Positions 31,059 through 39,495 of a stretch of 55,234 nucleotides of DNA are shown piece by piece. The translations under genes were made by a program, and so were the position numbers. The notes below the pieces were generated by a model. The model was given only the letters and a program-made list of their open reading frames with translations, did not search any database and had not been told where the DNA came from. The DNA is from Yinghuangia elevatio (GTDB lineage: Bacteria; Actinomycetota; Actinomycetes; Streptomycetales; Streptomycetaceae). Every line of letters starts with the position of its first letter. Position 1 is the stretch's first letter. Location of the stretch: contig NZ_JBEZFP010000049.1 of the NCBI RefSeq assembly GCF_040649515.1, positions 1-55,234 of the forward strand. The letters are read 5' to 3'.

Positions 31059-32291
31059 TCAGGCGTAGTTGACCTGAAGCTCCTTGATTCCGTTGATCCA
31101 GGCGTGACGGAGGCGGCGCGGCTCCGCGGCCTTCGCGATGTTCGGCATCGCGTCGGCGATGGCCTCGAACATCAGGTTGATCTCCATGCGGGCGAGGCTG
31201 GCGCCGAGGCAGAAGTGCGGCCCGCCGCCGCCGAAGCCGAGGTGCGGGTTCGGGTCGCGGGTGATGTCGAACTTGTCGGGGTTCTCGAACACCAGCGGGT
31301 CGAAGTTCGCCGAGCTGTAGAAGATGCCGACGCGCTGGCCTTCCTTGATCTGCTGGCCGCCGAGGACCGTGTCGGCTGTGGCGGTGCGCTGGAACGACAT
31401 GACCGGCGACGAGTAGCGGACGATTTCGTCCGCGGTGGTCTCCGGGCGGGACGACTTGTACAGGTCCCACTGGTCCGGGTTGTCGAAGAAGGCCAGCATG
31501 CCGTGCGTGATGGCGTTGCGGGTGGTCTCGTTGCCGGCCACCGCGAGGAGCAGCACGAAGAACCCGAACTCGTCGGAGGAGAGCGAGCCCTCGGACTCGG
31601 CGGCCACGAGCTTGGAGACGATATCGTGGGCCGGGCAGGCCTTGCGCTGCTCGGCCATGCCCATCGAGTACATCATGACCTCGGCGGCGGCCGCGGCGCC
31701 GACGGAGGAGTCCTCGGCGTACTCGGGGTCGTCGTAGCCGAGCATCTGGTTCGACCACTCGAAGATCTTGCGGCGGTCCTCCTGCGGGACGCCGATCAGT
31801 TCGGCGATGGCCTGCAGCGGGAGTTCACACGCGACCTGGGTCACGAAGTCGCCGCTGCCCGCCTTGATCGCGTCGTGCACGATCCGTGCGGCGCGGTCGG
31901 TCAGGGCGTCCTTGAGGGCGTTGATGGCGCGCGGTGTGAAGCCGCGCTGCACGATCGAGCGCAGCCGGGTGTGCTCCGGCGGGTCGATGTTGATCATGAT
32001 GAGCTTCTGGGCGTCGATGGAGTTGACGTCCATGCCCTCGGCGAAGCGGATGATCGCGGTGTTGCGGTTGGTCGAGTAGAGCTCCGGCTTGGTGGAGACC
32101 TCCTTGACGTCCGCGTGGCGCGTCACGAGCCAGTAGCCGTCGTCCCGGAAGTTGGAGACCTCGGGCGTCTGCGGCACCCACTTGACCGGCGCGGTCCGGC
32201 GGAGCTCGGCGAACTCCTCCAGCGGCAGGCGCTCGGTGTAGAGGTCCGGGTCGGTCGGGTCGAAGCCTTCCGGGAGAACCGGACACGTCAT
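31059..32291 (-). CDS. Cytochrome P450, CYP125-like
   Basis: A 410-aa P450. Motifs: oxygen-binding AGNETT (252-257) in the I helix, ExxR in DEIVR (E289/R292), and the heme loop FGGGGPHFCLGASLAR with the thiolate Cys at 361. The opening LPEGFDPTDPDLYTERLP, and GFTPRAI, VACELPLQAIAELIGVPQEDR and FGFFVLLLAVAGNETT blocks match my memory of the CYP125 family. That family oxidises the C26/27 terminal methyl of cholesterol and related sterol side chains in actinobacteria. ATG 32291 follows GAGGAGG. A Rieske oxygenase and a TetR regulator lie alongside, suggesting a small steroid or terpenoid oxidation cluster; ferredoxin and reductase must come from elsewhere. Confidence 0.9.
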   Translation of the reverse strand: MTCPVLPEGFDPTDPDLYTERLPLEEFAELRRTAPVKWVPQTPEVSNFRDDGYWLVTRHADVKEVSTKPELYSTNRNTAIIRFAEGMDVNSIDAQKLIMINIDPPEHTRLRSIVQRGFTPRAINALKDALTDRAARIVHDAIKAGSGDFVTQVACELPLQAIAELIGVPQEDRRKIFEWSNQMLGYDDPEYAEDSSVGAAAAAEVMMYSMGMAEQRKACPAHDIVSKLVAAESEGSLSSDEFGFFVLLLAVAGNETTRNAITHGMLAFFDNPDQWDLYKSSRPETTADEIVRYSSPVMSFQRTATADTVLGGQQIKEGQRVGIFYSSANFDPLVFENPDKFDITRDPNPHLGFGGGGPHFCLGASLARMEINLMFEAIADAMPNIAKAAEPRRLRHAWINGIKELQVNYA

Positions 32292-32594
32292 GGGAGCCTC
32301 CTCGGGCCGGGGTGCGGTGGGGTGCGCGGCGGGTGACGACTGTTGGTGCCGCGATCCGGTCGTGCGGTCCGCGAGTACGCGGGTACTGCGGTCATGCGCG
32401 GGTCCTGCGGTGGTACGCGGGTACTGCGGTGGTGCGTGCCTACGGCGTGCGGTGGCACCTGCGCACCGGGACGGGGTGTGCGGGTGATGTGCGGGTGAAA
32501 GTGCGGGTCCTGCGTATGCGGAGACGTTTCTGTTGTGCGGCCTGCTGTCCGGCACCGTGTCCGGTCTGTCGCCCAGCCGGCGATCAGGTGGCAG
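32292..32594. other. Spacer between TetR and P450 genes
   Basis: This 303-bp stretch has no recognisable gene. It holds the P450 promoter region, with the ribosome binding site at its left edge, and the 19-bp tandem repeats described separately. Short repeated GTAC-containing words make its composition different from the genes beside it. Confidence 0.6.
32376..32430. repeat. 19-bp tandem repeat, three copies
   Basis: TACGCGGGTACTGCGGT occurs at 32376 and 32414 with a diverged copy, TGCGCGGGTCCTGCGGT, at 32395, so the period is exactly 19 bp. Further degraded copies follow to about 32450. It lies within the P450 upstream region. Confidence 0.8.
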
Positions 32595-33176
32595 TCAGGC
32601 GGCGTCGGGTGACGCGGCCGGTCTGCTGCGCCGCGGGGCCAGCAGCCTGCGGACGATGTCGAGGAGCAGGCCCCGCAGTTCGTCGTCCGGAAGCTCCGGG
32701 AACATCGCCACGGCGGAGTAGATGCCGCCCATGGCGACGGTCGAGGCGACCCGGAACTCGATGGGCCGTTCGCTGTCGCTGAGGACGCCGCGCACGCGTC
32801 CGGTGATCGACTCCAGCCTGGGCCGGATCGCGGGGTGGGTGCCCACCGATACGTCGCGGTCGAGGATGACGGCGAGGGTGCGGTAGCGGAGCAGGAAGTC
32901 GACGTACCCCTCGAACAGGAGGCGCTGGCGGGCCGCTTGGCCCTTGCGGCGTTCCGCGGTGTCCAGGACGCGGTCCAGGTCGTTGAGTGCGGGGCGCAGC
33001 AGGGCGTCGAGCAGTTCGTCCTTGGTGCGGAAGTGGTAGTACAGCGCCGCCTTGGTGACGCCGACGCGGTCGGCGATGGCCTGGAGCGAGGTGCCCGCGA
33101 ACCCGTGCTCGGCGAACAGTTCGACGGCGGCGGAGAGCACCTTGTCGTAGGTGTCCTCGGGTGCCGGTGCGGCCAT
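32595..33176 (-). CDS. TetR-family regulator of the oxygenase genes
   Basis: A 193-aa TetR regulator. HTH residues about 10-58: YDKVLSAAVELFAEHGFAGT, LQAIADRVGVTKAALYYHF and RTKDELLDALL. The ligand domain includes LFEGYVDFLLRYRTLAVIL and EFRVASTVAMGGIYSAVAMF. ATG 33176 has GAGGGGAGC upstream. It is divergent from the Rieske oxygenase and precedes the P450 on the same strand, so it could control both. The spacer to the Rieske gene contains an AT-rich patch (33249-33285) with ATTGA/TCAAT arms that is the best operator candidate. Confidence 0.87.
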   Translation of the reverse strand: MAAPAPEDTYDKVLSAAVELFAEHGFAGTSLQAIADRVGVTKAALYYHFRTKDELLDALLRPALNDLDRVLDTAERRKGQAARQRLLFEGYVDFLLRYRTLAVILDRDVSVGTHPAIRPRLESITGRVRGVLSDSERPIEFRVASTVAMGGIYSAVAMFPELPDDELRGLLLDIVRRLLAPRRSRPAASPDAA

Positions 33177-33456
33177 CGTTGCTCCCCTCGCGCGTCGCGT
33201 GATGCGTCCTGCGGTCTGGCGCCTGCGGGATGAACGTACGTCGGCGGTTGACGATTGACAAGGCTGATTGGACATCAATTTTGTGGCGTGGCCGGTGATT
33301 TCGGGGATTCCTGCTTGCCGTCCGGCTAGTGGATCCGCACTGTGCGCACGTCTGCGCGGTCGGTGATCATCGGTCGCATAACGCGACCCTTGTTTCGCGG
33401 GACGCAGCGTGGCACCCTTCGCGCGCCAGCGTGCAGAGGCCCGGCAGGAGGCGCAC

Positions 33457-34803
33457 ATGACCGCGACCCAGGACCATCCGGCGATCACGCCGATCAGCGA
33501 CGTGCGGCTGCACGAGGGAGTGGACGACGGTACGGCGACCGGCCCGGTGGACTCGTCGGCCGAGCTGGTGAAGGTGCCCGTACACCGGTACACGTCACAG
33601 GAGTTCGCGGATCTGGAGCAGCGGCGGCTGTGGACCCGGACGTGGCAGCTGGCGTGCTGTGTGGACCACGTCGCGGCGCCCGGGGACTTCTTCGAGTACC
33701 GGGTCGGGCCGTACGCGGTGGTCGTGGTGCGCGACGCGGACGGAGTGCTGCGGGCGTACCAGAACGCGTGCCGGCATCGCGGCAACAGCCTGTGTACGGG
33801 CGCCGGTTCGGGCCTGACCGAGCTGCGCTGCGGGTACCACGGCTGGACGTGGGACCTGGCCGGGCAGTTGCGCAAGGTGCCGGGCCGCAAGGGGTTCGGG
33901 CAGCTGAAGATGTCGGAGTTCCCGCTGCTCGCCGCGCAGGTGGACACGTGGGGACCGTTCGTGTTCGTCAACCTCGACCTCGAGGCGCCCGGCCTGGGCG
34001 AGTACCTGGAGGCGGTGCCAGGCGACACGGAGTGGGCGCGGATCGAGGAGTTCCGCTGCACGGCTTCGGTGGTCGGCGATGTGGCGGCCAACTGGAAGAC
34101 GGTCGCGGACGGGTTCAGCGAGACGTACCACATCCAGACGCTGCACCCGGAACTGCTGTGCAACATCGACGACGTCAACGCGCCGCAGCGGCTGTGGGGG
34201 CACACCGGCAAGTCGGAGCAGCTGTACGGGCTGGCCAGTCCGCGCATCAAGGACGGCCTGACCGACCAGGAGGTCTGGGACTCCTTCATCGTGACGCAGG
34301 GTCAGCGCATGGGGATCACCGAGGCCTGCCCGGTCCCGGAGATCCCGGCGGGCGAGACGTTGACGGACGTCATCGCGGACCGGGTCCGGCAGCACGTGGC
34401 GAAGTCGGGGACGGACCTGTCGGGGTTCGACACGGACCGCATCATGCGTCTGCACCAGTACCAGCTGTTCCCGAACTGCTCGGTGTTGCTGACCGCGGAC
34501 ACGCTCAGTGCGCTGGTGGCGCGTCCGGGCGCGACGCCGGGCACGGCCGAGATGGGTATCTTCGCGTTCCGGCGGGCGGCGTCCGGTGATGCGCCGTACA
34601 CGCGGCCGATGGACCTGCGGGTCGCCTTCGAGGAACTGGACCTGGGTTATGTGCTGAACCAGGACGCGGCGGTGCTGGCCGGTATCCAGCGCGGGATGAA
34701 CCAGCCCGGTCTGACCGAGTTGGTGTTGTCGCAGGAGGAGAAGCGGGTCATCAACACGCACCGGAACCTGGAGCTGTACTTGGGCATCGGCCCGCGCGAC
34801 TGA
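33457..34803 (+). CDS. Rieske non-heme iron oxygenase, alpha subunit
   Basis: A 448-aa ring-hydroxylating oxygenase. The Rieske [2Fe-2S] site is C105-x-H107 (ACRHRG) and C125-x2-H128 (CGYHGWTWD). The mononuclear iron site is E222-x2-H225-x4-H230 (FSETYHIQTLHP) plus a later Asp. Homologues hydroxylate or demethylate aromatic, terpenoid or steroid rings and need a separate ferredoxin reductase; none is encoded nearby. ATG 33457 lies 7 nt behind GGCAGGAGG. The neighbouring CYP125-like P450 and TetR regulator suggest cooperation on a lipophilic polycyclic substrate. It is longer than KshA-type steroid hydroxylases, so I do not call it KshA. Confidence 0.88.
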   Translation: MTATQDHPAITPISDVRLHEGVDDGTATGPVDSSAELVKVPVHRYTSQEFADLEQRRLWTRTWQLACCVDHVAAPGDFFEYRVGPYAVVVVRDADGVLRAYQNACRHRGNSLCTGAGSGLTELRCGYHGWTWDLAGQLRKVPGRKGFGQLKMSEFPLLAAQVDTWGPFVFVNLDLEAPGLGEYLEAVPGDTEWARIEEFRCTASVVGDVAANWKTVADGFSETYHIQTLHPELLCNIDDVNAPQRLWGHTGKSEQLYGLASPRIKDGLTDQEVWDSFIVTQGQRMGITEACPVPEIPAGETLTDVIADRVRQHVAKSGTDLSGFDTDRIMRLHQYQLFPNCSVLLTADTLSALVARPGATPGTAEMGIFAFRRAASGDAPYTRPMDLRVAFEELDLGYVLNQDAAVLAGIQRGMNQPGLTELVLSQEEKRVINTHRNLELYLGIGPRD

Positions 34804-34806
34804 CCT

Positions 34807-34856
34807 GGCGCGCGGATGATGGGGTACGCGGTTGACGGGGCGCGCGGATGACGGGG
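34807..34856. repeat. Direct repeat after Rieske gene
   Basis: GGCGCGCGGATGATGGGG (34807-34824) recurs with one change (GATGACGGGG) at 34839-34856, offset 32 bp. It is in the untranslated spacer; function unknown. Confidence 0.6.
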
Positions 34857-35019
34857 CGTGCCGGACAAATGCACGGAGGGGCGTTCGTCGCTTTTCGGCC
34901 GGGCCCGACCTGACACGGCAGCCTGAAGCACGGCATGATGCGCTGCACAACCATGCCGGTGTCCGCGGTGGGTGCGCGGCCGTTTCGGCGATTCGTGACC
35001 AGTAGGGGGAACCCCTCAG

Positions 35020-36258
35020 ATGCAGTGCGCCAACTGCGGTGCCCAACTCACTCCGAACGGCTTCTGTCCCGCGTGCGGCGCCGCCCCGACCCAGGCGGGC
35101 GGCGATCCCTTCGCGCCGCCGGGCGGGGCCGTGCCGCCCCCGCCGCAGGCTCCGGGCATGCACTCCGGTCCCCCGCCAGGCGCGCAGCCCGGGGGCTATC
35201 CCGGAGCCCAGCCGGGCCCGTACGGCGGGATGCCGCACGCGGGGTTCCCGCAGCCCGGCATGCCGCCCGCGGGGATGCCGCCTGGTGGGATGCCGCCAGG
35301 GGGTGCGTGGCAGGGCGGCGTTCCCGGGTACGCGCCGCCGATGCAGTGGACGCCCGTACAACCGCTGCGCGGCCTGGCGACCGCCGTATCGATCCTGCTC
35401 GGGGTCGTGGCGGCGATCGACGTCCTGTCCGCGATCGCGTTCTTCCGCCGGGCGTCGCTCTTCGGCGACCTCCGCGACGGACGGCTCTTCGCCTTCAGCG
35501 AGGCGGACGACGCCGACGACCTCGTGGAGGCCTCGCTCGGACTGCTCGGCTTCGGCGCCCTGGCCACCGCGATCGTGTTCATGATCTGGTTCCACCGGGC
35601 CCGCTCCAACACCGAGGCCTGGTACGCCCCGCAGGCGACCATGAGCAAGGGCTGGGCGATCGGCGGCTGGTTCATCCCGCTGGCGAACTACGTCATCCCG
35701 ATGATCGTGGCCAACGACACCTGGAAGCGCAGCGACCCCCAGCCGGCCGGCCCGATGGGGCGCCCCGCGAGCAAGGCACTGCTCTGGGCGTGGTGGATCG
35801 TCTTCGGACTCTCCGGGATCCTCTTCTCGATCTCCTTCGGGGTCCGGGAGACCAAGGAGGACGTCGAGGACGGCGAAGTCTCCTACCTGGACTACATCGA
35901 CGGCGGCGAGACCGGCGACAACCTCGCGGGTGTGTCGAGCCTGCTGCGTATCGCCGCCGCGGTGCTCGCGATCCTCGTCGTGCAGAAGATCACCAAGTGG
36001 CAGAGCCAGCGCCTCGGCCTGGAGCCTGTCGGCCCGATCGCGTACGCCCCCGGCATGCCTCCCGGCGGCCCGGGCTTCCCGGCCCCCCAGCCCGGCGGCC
36101 TGTACCCCGGCTCCCACCCGGGCTCGCAGCCCGGGCACTACCCCGGCTCCCAGCCCGGCTCGCAACCCGGGGCCCAACCCGGGGCCCAACCCGGCTGGGG
36201 CGGCCAGCAGCCCCCGCCCGCACCCCCCACCCAGGGCCCCGACCTCCACAAACACTGA
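35020..36258 (+). CDS. DUF4328 membrane protein with zinc ribbon
   Basis: A 412-aa membrane protein. It opens with a zinc ribbon (CANCGAQLTPNGFCPACG, residues 3-19), then 85 residues of Pro/Gly/Gln low complexity (PGMPPAGMPPGG-type). The DUF4328 membrane domain (about 110-330) has some four to five helices: TAVSILLGVVAAIDVLSAIAF, GFGALATAIVFMIWFHRARS, a signature WYAPQATMSKGWAIGGWFIP, and LLRIAAAVLAILVVQKIT. The tail is again repetitive (PGSQPGSQPGAQPGAQPG). DUF4328 proteins are common in streptomycetes with no known function. The repetitive ends look like cytoplasmic disordered arms. It is followed by a hairpin at 36316. Confidence 0.88.
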   Translation: MQCANCGAQLTPNGFCPACGAAPTQAGGDPFAPPGGAVPPPPQAPGMHSGPPPGAQPGGYPGAQPGPYGGMPHAGFPQPGMPPAGMPPGGMPPGGAWQGGVPGYAPPMQWTPVQPLRGLATAVSILLGVVAAIDVLSAIAFFRRASLFGDLRDGRLFAFSEADDADDLVEASLGLLGFGALATAIVFMIWFHRARSNTEAWYAPQATMSKGWAIGGWFIPLANYVIPMIVANDTWKRSDPQPAGPMGRPASKALLWAWWIVFGLSGILFSISFGVRETKEDVEDGEVSYLDYIDGGETGDNLAGVSSLLRIAAAVLAILVVQKITKWQSQRLGLEPVGPIAYAPGMPPGGPGFPAPQPGGLYPGSHPGSQPGHYPGSQPGSQPGAQPGAQPGWGGQQPPPAPPTQGPDLHKH

Positions 36259-36315
36259 CTCCGGCCCGGCCCGGCCTGGCCCTCCAGCCCGGCCGAGCCG
36301 CTCGTTCCGCACACA

Positions 36316-36362
36316 CAAGGCCCCCGCCCCGTTCTCACCCGAGGACGGAGCTGGGGGCCTTG
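36316..36362. terminator. Bidirectional hairpin terminator
   Basis: Perfect 10-bp arms CAAGGCCCCC (36316-36325) and GGGGGCCTTG (36353-36362), with further partial pairing of the CGCCCCGTT/GGACGGAG interior, lie between the convergent DUF4328 gene and the small basic-protein gene. Confidence 0.75.
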
Positions 36363-36375
36363 GGCGTGTTCGGGG

Positions 36376-36573
36376 TCAGCGGAGGCGGCGCCGTACCTCG
36401 CGGATCACTTCCTGCTCGACCCGACTGCGCGCCGCCCGCCGCGGATTGCGAATCCACCCGAAGCGGCTGCGGGCCCGGCGTACAGGGGCCGGGGTCAGGT
36501 GGGACGTGGGGTGCCGGGTGACCGACCGGGTGTGCGACCACCGGGAGTACCAGCGTGGTGCGATGATCCTCAT
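36376..36573 (-). CDS. Small basic hypothetical protein
   Basis: A 65-aa, strongly basic frame: MRIIAPRWYSRWSHTRSVTR, then HPTSHLTPAPVRRARSRFGW and IRNPRRAARSRVEQEVIREV. The ordered aromatic and acidic residues (WYSRW, FGWI, VEQEVIREV) are unlike shadow frames, and a strong terminator starts 14 bp after its stop. It could be a nucleic-acid-binding or ribosome-associated small protein, but I cannot name a family. ATG 36573 has no strong ribosome binding site. Confidence 0.5.
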   Translation of the reverse strand: MRIIAPRWYSRWSHTRSVTRHPTSHLTPAPVRRARSRFGWIRNPRRAARSRVEQEVIREVRRRLR

Positions 36574-36840
36574 GAGTGTGCGCACGGCACCCTCCCCCTT
36601 CGCTCCCCCGACGCGACGTCTACCGCGTCTGCCCCCACAGACGGCAAATTGCCGCCCCCGGTTGCGCCCGGTCGTGCCGTGGCCGGGACTACGGCGGCCG
36701 ACTCCTGGCCTGTACCCAACTACGGCGGGTCTGTGGCAAGTTCGGGCGCGCCTGCCGCCACCTTGAGCCGATGTCCGGCGAATTGCAACCATGTGCGTCG
36801 GAGAATCGCCGGGACGGCGCCGCTGGGGCGGTCGCGGTTC

Positions 36841-37668
36841 CTACTCGGCGTCTCCTTCGGCGGCGTCGTACGCGACGTCGAAGGTGACCGTGACGGGGGC
36901 GTGGTCGGACCAGCGTTCCGCGTACGTCGCCGCGCGGCCCACGACGGCGGACGTCGCGGTCTTGGCGATGCCCGTCGTGGCCGCGATGTAGTCGATGCGC
37001 CAGCCCGAGTCGTTGTCGAAGGCCTTGCCGCGCATGGACCACCAGGTGTAGGGCCCGGCGACGCCGGGGTGCAGGTTGCGCACGACGTCGTGGTAGCCGG
37101 CCTTGCCGAAGACCTCGGTGAGCCAGGCGCGCTCGTCCGGGAGGAAGCCGGACTTCTTGAGGTTGCCCTTCCAGTTCTTGATGTCGGCCTCGGTGTGGCA
37201 GATGTTCCAGTCGCCGCACACCAGGACCTCGCGGCCTTCGGCGGCGGCCTTCTCGCGCATGCGGACCATGTGGGCGGCGAGTTCGGCCATGAAGCGGCTC
37301 TTCTCGTCCTGCTTGGGGGTCTCGGCCTCGCCGGTGGGCAGGTAGAGGCTGGCGACGGTGACGCCGGGGAGGTCGACCTCGATCCAGCGGCCGGTGGCGT
37401 CGAATTCGGGCGAGCCGAAGCCGATGCGGTGCGCCGTGGGGGCGACGCGCGAGTAGACGGCGACGCCGGCGCGGCCCTTGAGGACGGAGGGGGCGTACAC
37501 GGCGTGCCATCCCTCGGGGTCGCGGACCTCGTCGGCGAGCTGGTGCGGCTCGGCGCGCACCTCCTGGAGGCAGACGACGTCGGACGCGGTGGCCTGGAGC
37601 CATGCGGTGAAGCCCTTGCCGGACGCCGCGCGCAGGCCGTTGACGTTGATCGAGGTGACGGTGAGCAT
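36841..37668 (-). CDS. xth: Exonuclease III (AP endonuclease family)
   Basis: A 275-aa exonuclease III/AP endonuclease of the EEP superfamily. Catalytic landmarks are present: SINVNGLRAA with the first Asn, LQEVRAEP (Glu 36), GRAGVAVYSR, GDWNICHTEAD (Asp 153, Asn 155), the GWRIDYIAAT block and the final SDHAPV with the catalytic His. It removes abasic sites and 3' blocked ends in base excision repair. ATG 37668 is in frame with family starts. It is full length and looks monocistronic. The symbol is given for family membership; the genome may hold other paralogues. Confidence 0.93.
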   Translation of the reverse strand: MLTVTSINVNGLRAASGKGFTAWLQATASDVVCLQEVRAEPHQLADEVRDPEGWHAVYAPSVLKGRAGVAVYSRVAPTAHRIGFGSPEFDATGRWIEVDLPGVTVASLYLPTGEAETPKQDEKSRFMAELAAHMVRMREKAAAEGREVLVCGDWNICHTEADIKNWKGNLKKSGFLPDERAWLTEVFGKAGYHDVVRNLHPGVAGPYTWWSMRGKAFDNDSGWRIDYIAATTGIAKTATSAVVGRAATYAERWSDHAPVTVTFDVAYDAAEGDAE

Positions 37669-37791
37669 CCCGGAAGAGTATCCAAACGGGGCAAACTTCC
37701 GGAGCCGCGGCCTCTGACTCCCTGGGCGCCCGGCCGCACGCCGGAGACCGCAGACCGCAGGCCACCCGCCGCAGGCCGCGCCGCCGGGCCG

Positions 37792-39495
37792 TCAGCCTCG
37801 AGCCCGGTCGACGCGCCCCTCGGTCCACACGGGCTCGGCGCTCTCCCGTACGCGGCCGTCGGCGCCGAAGACGAGGAAGCGGTCGAAGGCCTTCGCGAAC
37901 CAGCGGTCGTGGGTGACCGCGAGGACCGTGCCGTCGAACGCCTCCAACGCCTGCTGGAGGGCCTCGGCCGAGACGAGGTCGAGGTTGTCGGTCGGCTCGT
38001 CGAGCAGCAGCAGGTTGGCGCCGGACAGCTCCAGCAGCAGGATCTGGAAGCGCGCCTGCTGGCCGCCGGACAGGGTGTCGAAGGGCTGCTCGGCGGCGTA
38101 CGCGAGTTCGTAGCGATCCAGGACGCGCGCGGCCTGCTCCAGGCCCATGCCGGAGCGGTGCGCGTCGCCGCGGTGCAGGATCTCGACGAGCGTCTTGCCG
38201 GCGAACTCCGGGTGCTCGTGGGTCTGGGCGAACCATCCGGGGCGCACCCGGGCGCCGAGCCGGGCCAGGCCGGAGTGCGCGACGGGCGCGATGGCGACCT
38301 CGCCGACGGGCCGGTGCTCGGTGTCGGGGTCCGAGCCGCCGGCCGCGAGGAGCCGGAGGAAGTGCGACTTGCCGGAGCCGTTTGAGCCGAGCACCGCGAC
38401 CCGGTCGCCGTACCAGACCTCCAGGTCGAAGGCCTTCATCAGCCCGGTGAGCTCGACGGCCTCGGCGACCACCGCGCGTTTGCCGGTTCGGCTGCCGCGC
38501 AGGCGCAGCCGCACGTTCTGCTCACGCGGGATGTTCTGCGGCGGCCCGGCCTCCTCGAACTTGCGCAGCCGGGTCTGCGCGGCCTGGTAGCGCGAGGCGA
38601 GGCCGTCGTTGTAGGCGGCCTTGTTCTTGTACATCAGCACCAGGGCCTTGAGCTTGGCGTGCTCCTCGTCCCAGCGGCGGCGCAGTTCCTCGAAGCGTTC
38701 GAAGCGGGCCTCGCGGGCGGCGTGGTAGGTGCCGAACGATCCGCCGTGCAGCCAGGCGGTGTTGCCCGCGGCGCCCAGTTCGATGGTGACGATGCGGTCG
38801 GCGGCGTTGGAGAGCAGTTCGCGGTCGTGGGAGACCAGCAGGACGGCCTTGGGCGTGTCGCGCAGCGCCTGTTCGAGCCACTGCTTGCCGGGGACGTCGA
38901 GGTAGTTGTCCGGCTCGTCGAGGAGCAGCACCTCGTCGGGGCCGCGCAGGAGCGCTTCCAGCGCGAGGCGTTTCTGCTCGCCGCCGGACAGCGTGGTGAT
39001 CTGGCGCCACTTGGCGACGTCGTACCCGATGCCGAGAGCGGCGGTGCAGCACTGGTCCCAGACGGGTTCGACGTCGTAGCCGCCGGCGTCGGCGAACTCG
39101 CCGAGTGCGGCGGCGTACCGCATCTGGGTGGGTTCGTCGTCGGTCTCCATGAGCGCGAGTTCCGTCTCGTCGACGGCGCGCACGGCGTCGCGTACACGTG
39201 GCGGGGCGACCGACACGAGCAGGTCCCGGACCGTCGACTCGTCGCGGATCCGGCCGATGAACTGCGGCATCACGCCGAGGCCGCCGCTGCGGGTGACGGC
39301 TCCGGAGTCGGGCTTGACCTCGCCGGTCACGATGCGCAGGAGGGTCGTCTTGCCCGCCCCGTTGGCGCCCACGAGCGCGGTGGTGGCCCCTTCGGCGACG
39401 CGGAACGACACCTCGTCCAGCAGCACGCGTCCGTCGGGCAGCGAGTAGCTCACCGTGTTGATGTCGATGTGTCCCACGGTGTTCGCCGCTCCCAT
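37792..39495 (-). CDS. ABC-F family ATPase
   Basis: A 567-aa soluble ABC-F protein with two ATPase cassettes. Cassette 1: Walker A GANGAGKTT, signature LSGGEQKR, Walker B VLLLDEPDNYLD. An interdomain linker of coiled-coil character (FERFEELRRRWDEEHAKLKAL) is followed by cassette 2: GSNGSGKSH, LSGGQQAR, LLLLDEPTDNLD. ABC-F proteins act on the ribosomal E-site as translation factors or antibiotic-protection proteins; the linker here is of the EttA/Uup-like rather than long ARE type, so housekeeping or mild resistance are both open. ATG 39495. Its upstream region contains a 135-bp minisatellite. Confidence 0.92.
   Translation of the reverse strand: MGAANTVGHIDINTVSYSLPDGRVLLDEVSFRVAEGATTALVGANGAGKTTLLRIVTGEVKPDSGAVTRSGGLGVMPQFIGRIRDESTVRDLLVSVAPPRVRDAVRAVDETELALMETDDEPTQMRYAAALGEFADAGGYDVEPVWDQCCTAALGIGYDVAKWRQITTLSGGEQKRLALEALLRGPDEVLLLDEPDNYLDVPGKQWLEQALRDTPKAVLLVSHDRELLSNAADRIVTIELGAAGNTAWLHGGSFGTYHAAREARFERFEELRRRWDEEHAKLKALVLMYKNKAAYNDGLASRYQAAQTRLRKFEEAGPPQNIPREQNVRLRLRGSRTGKRAVVAEAVELTGLMKAFDLEVWYGDRVAVLGSNGSGKSHFLRLLAAGGSDPDTEHRPVGEVAIAPVAHSGLARLGARVRPGWFAQTHEHPEFAGKTLVEILHRGDAHRSGMGLEQAARVLDRYELAYAAEQPFDTLSGGQQARFQILLLELSGANLLLLDEPTDNLDLVSAEALQQALEAFDGTVLAVTHDRWFAKAFDRFLVFGADGRVRESAEPVWTEGRVDRARG

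Noticed and set aside
33457..34803. KshA (3-ketosteroid 9-alpha-hydroxylase)
   Set aside because: Protein is longer than the KshA type I remember, and no KshB reductase or steroid genes other than the CYP125-like P450 are present.
33595..36318. 907-codon minus-strand ORF across the Rieske and DUF4328 genes
   Set aside because: Antisense to two well-supported genes and crosses their intergenic spacer; low complexity throughout.
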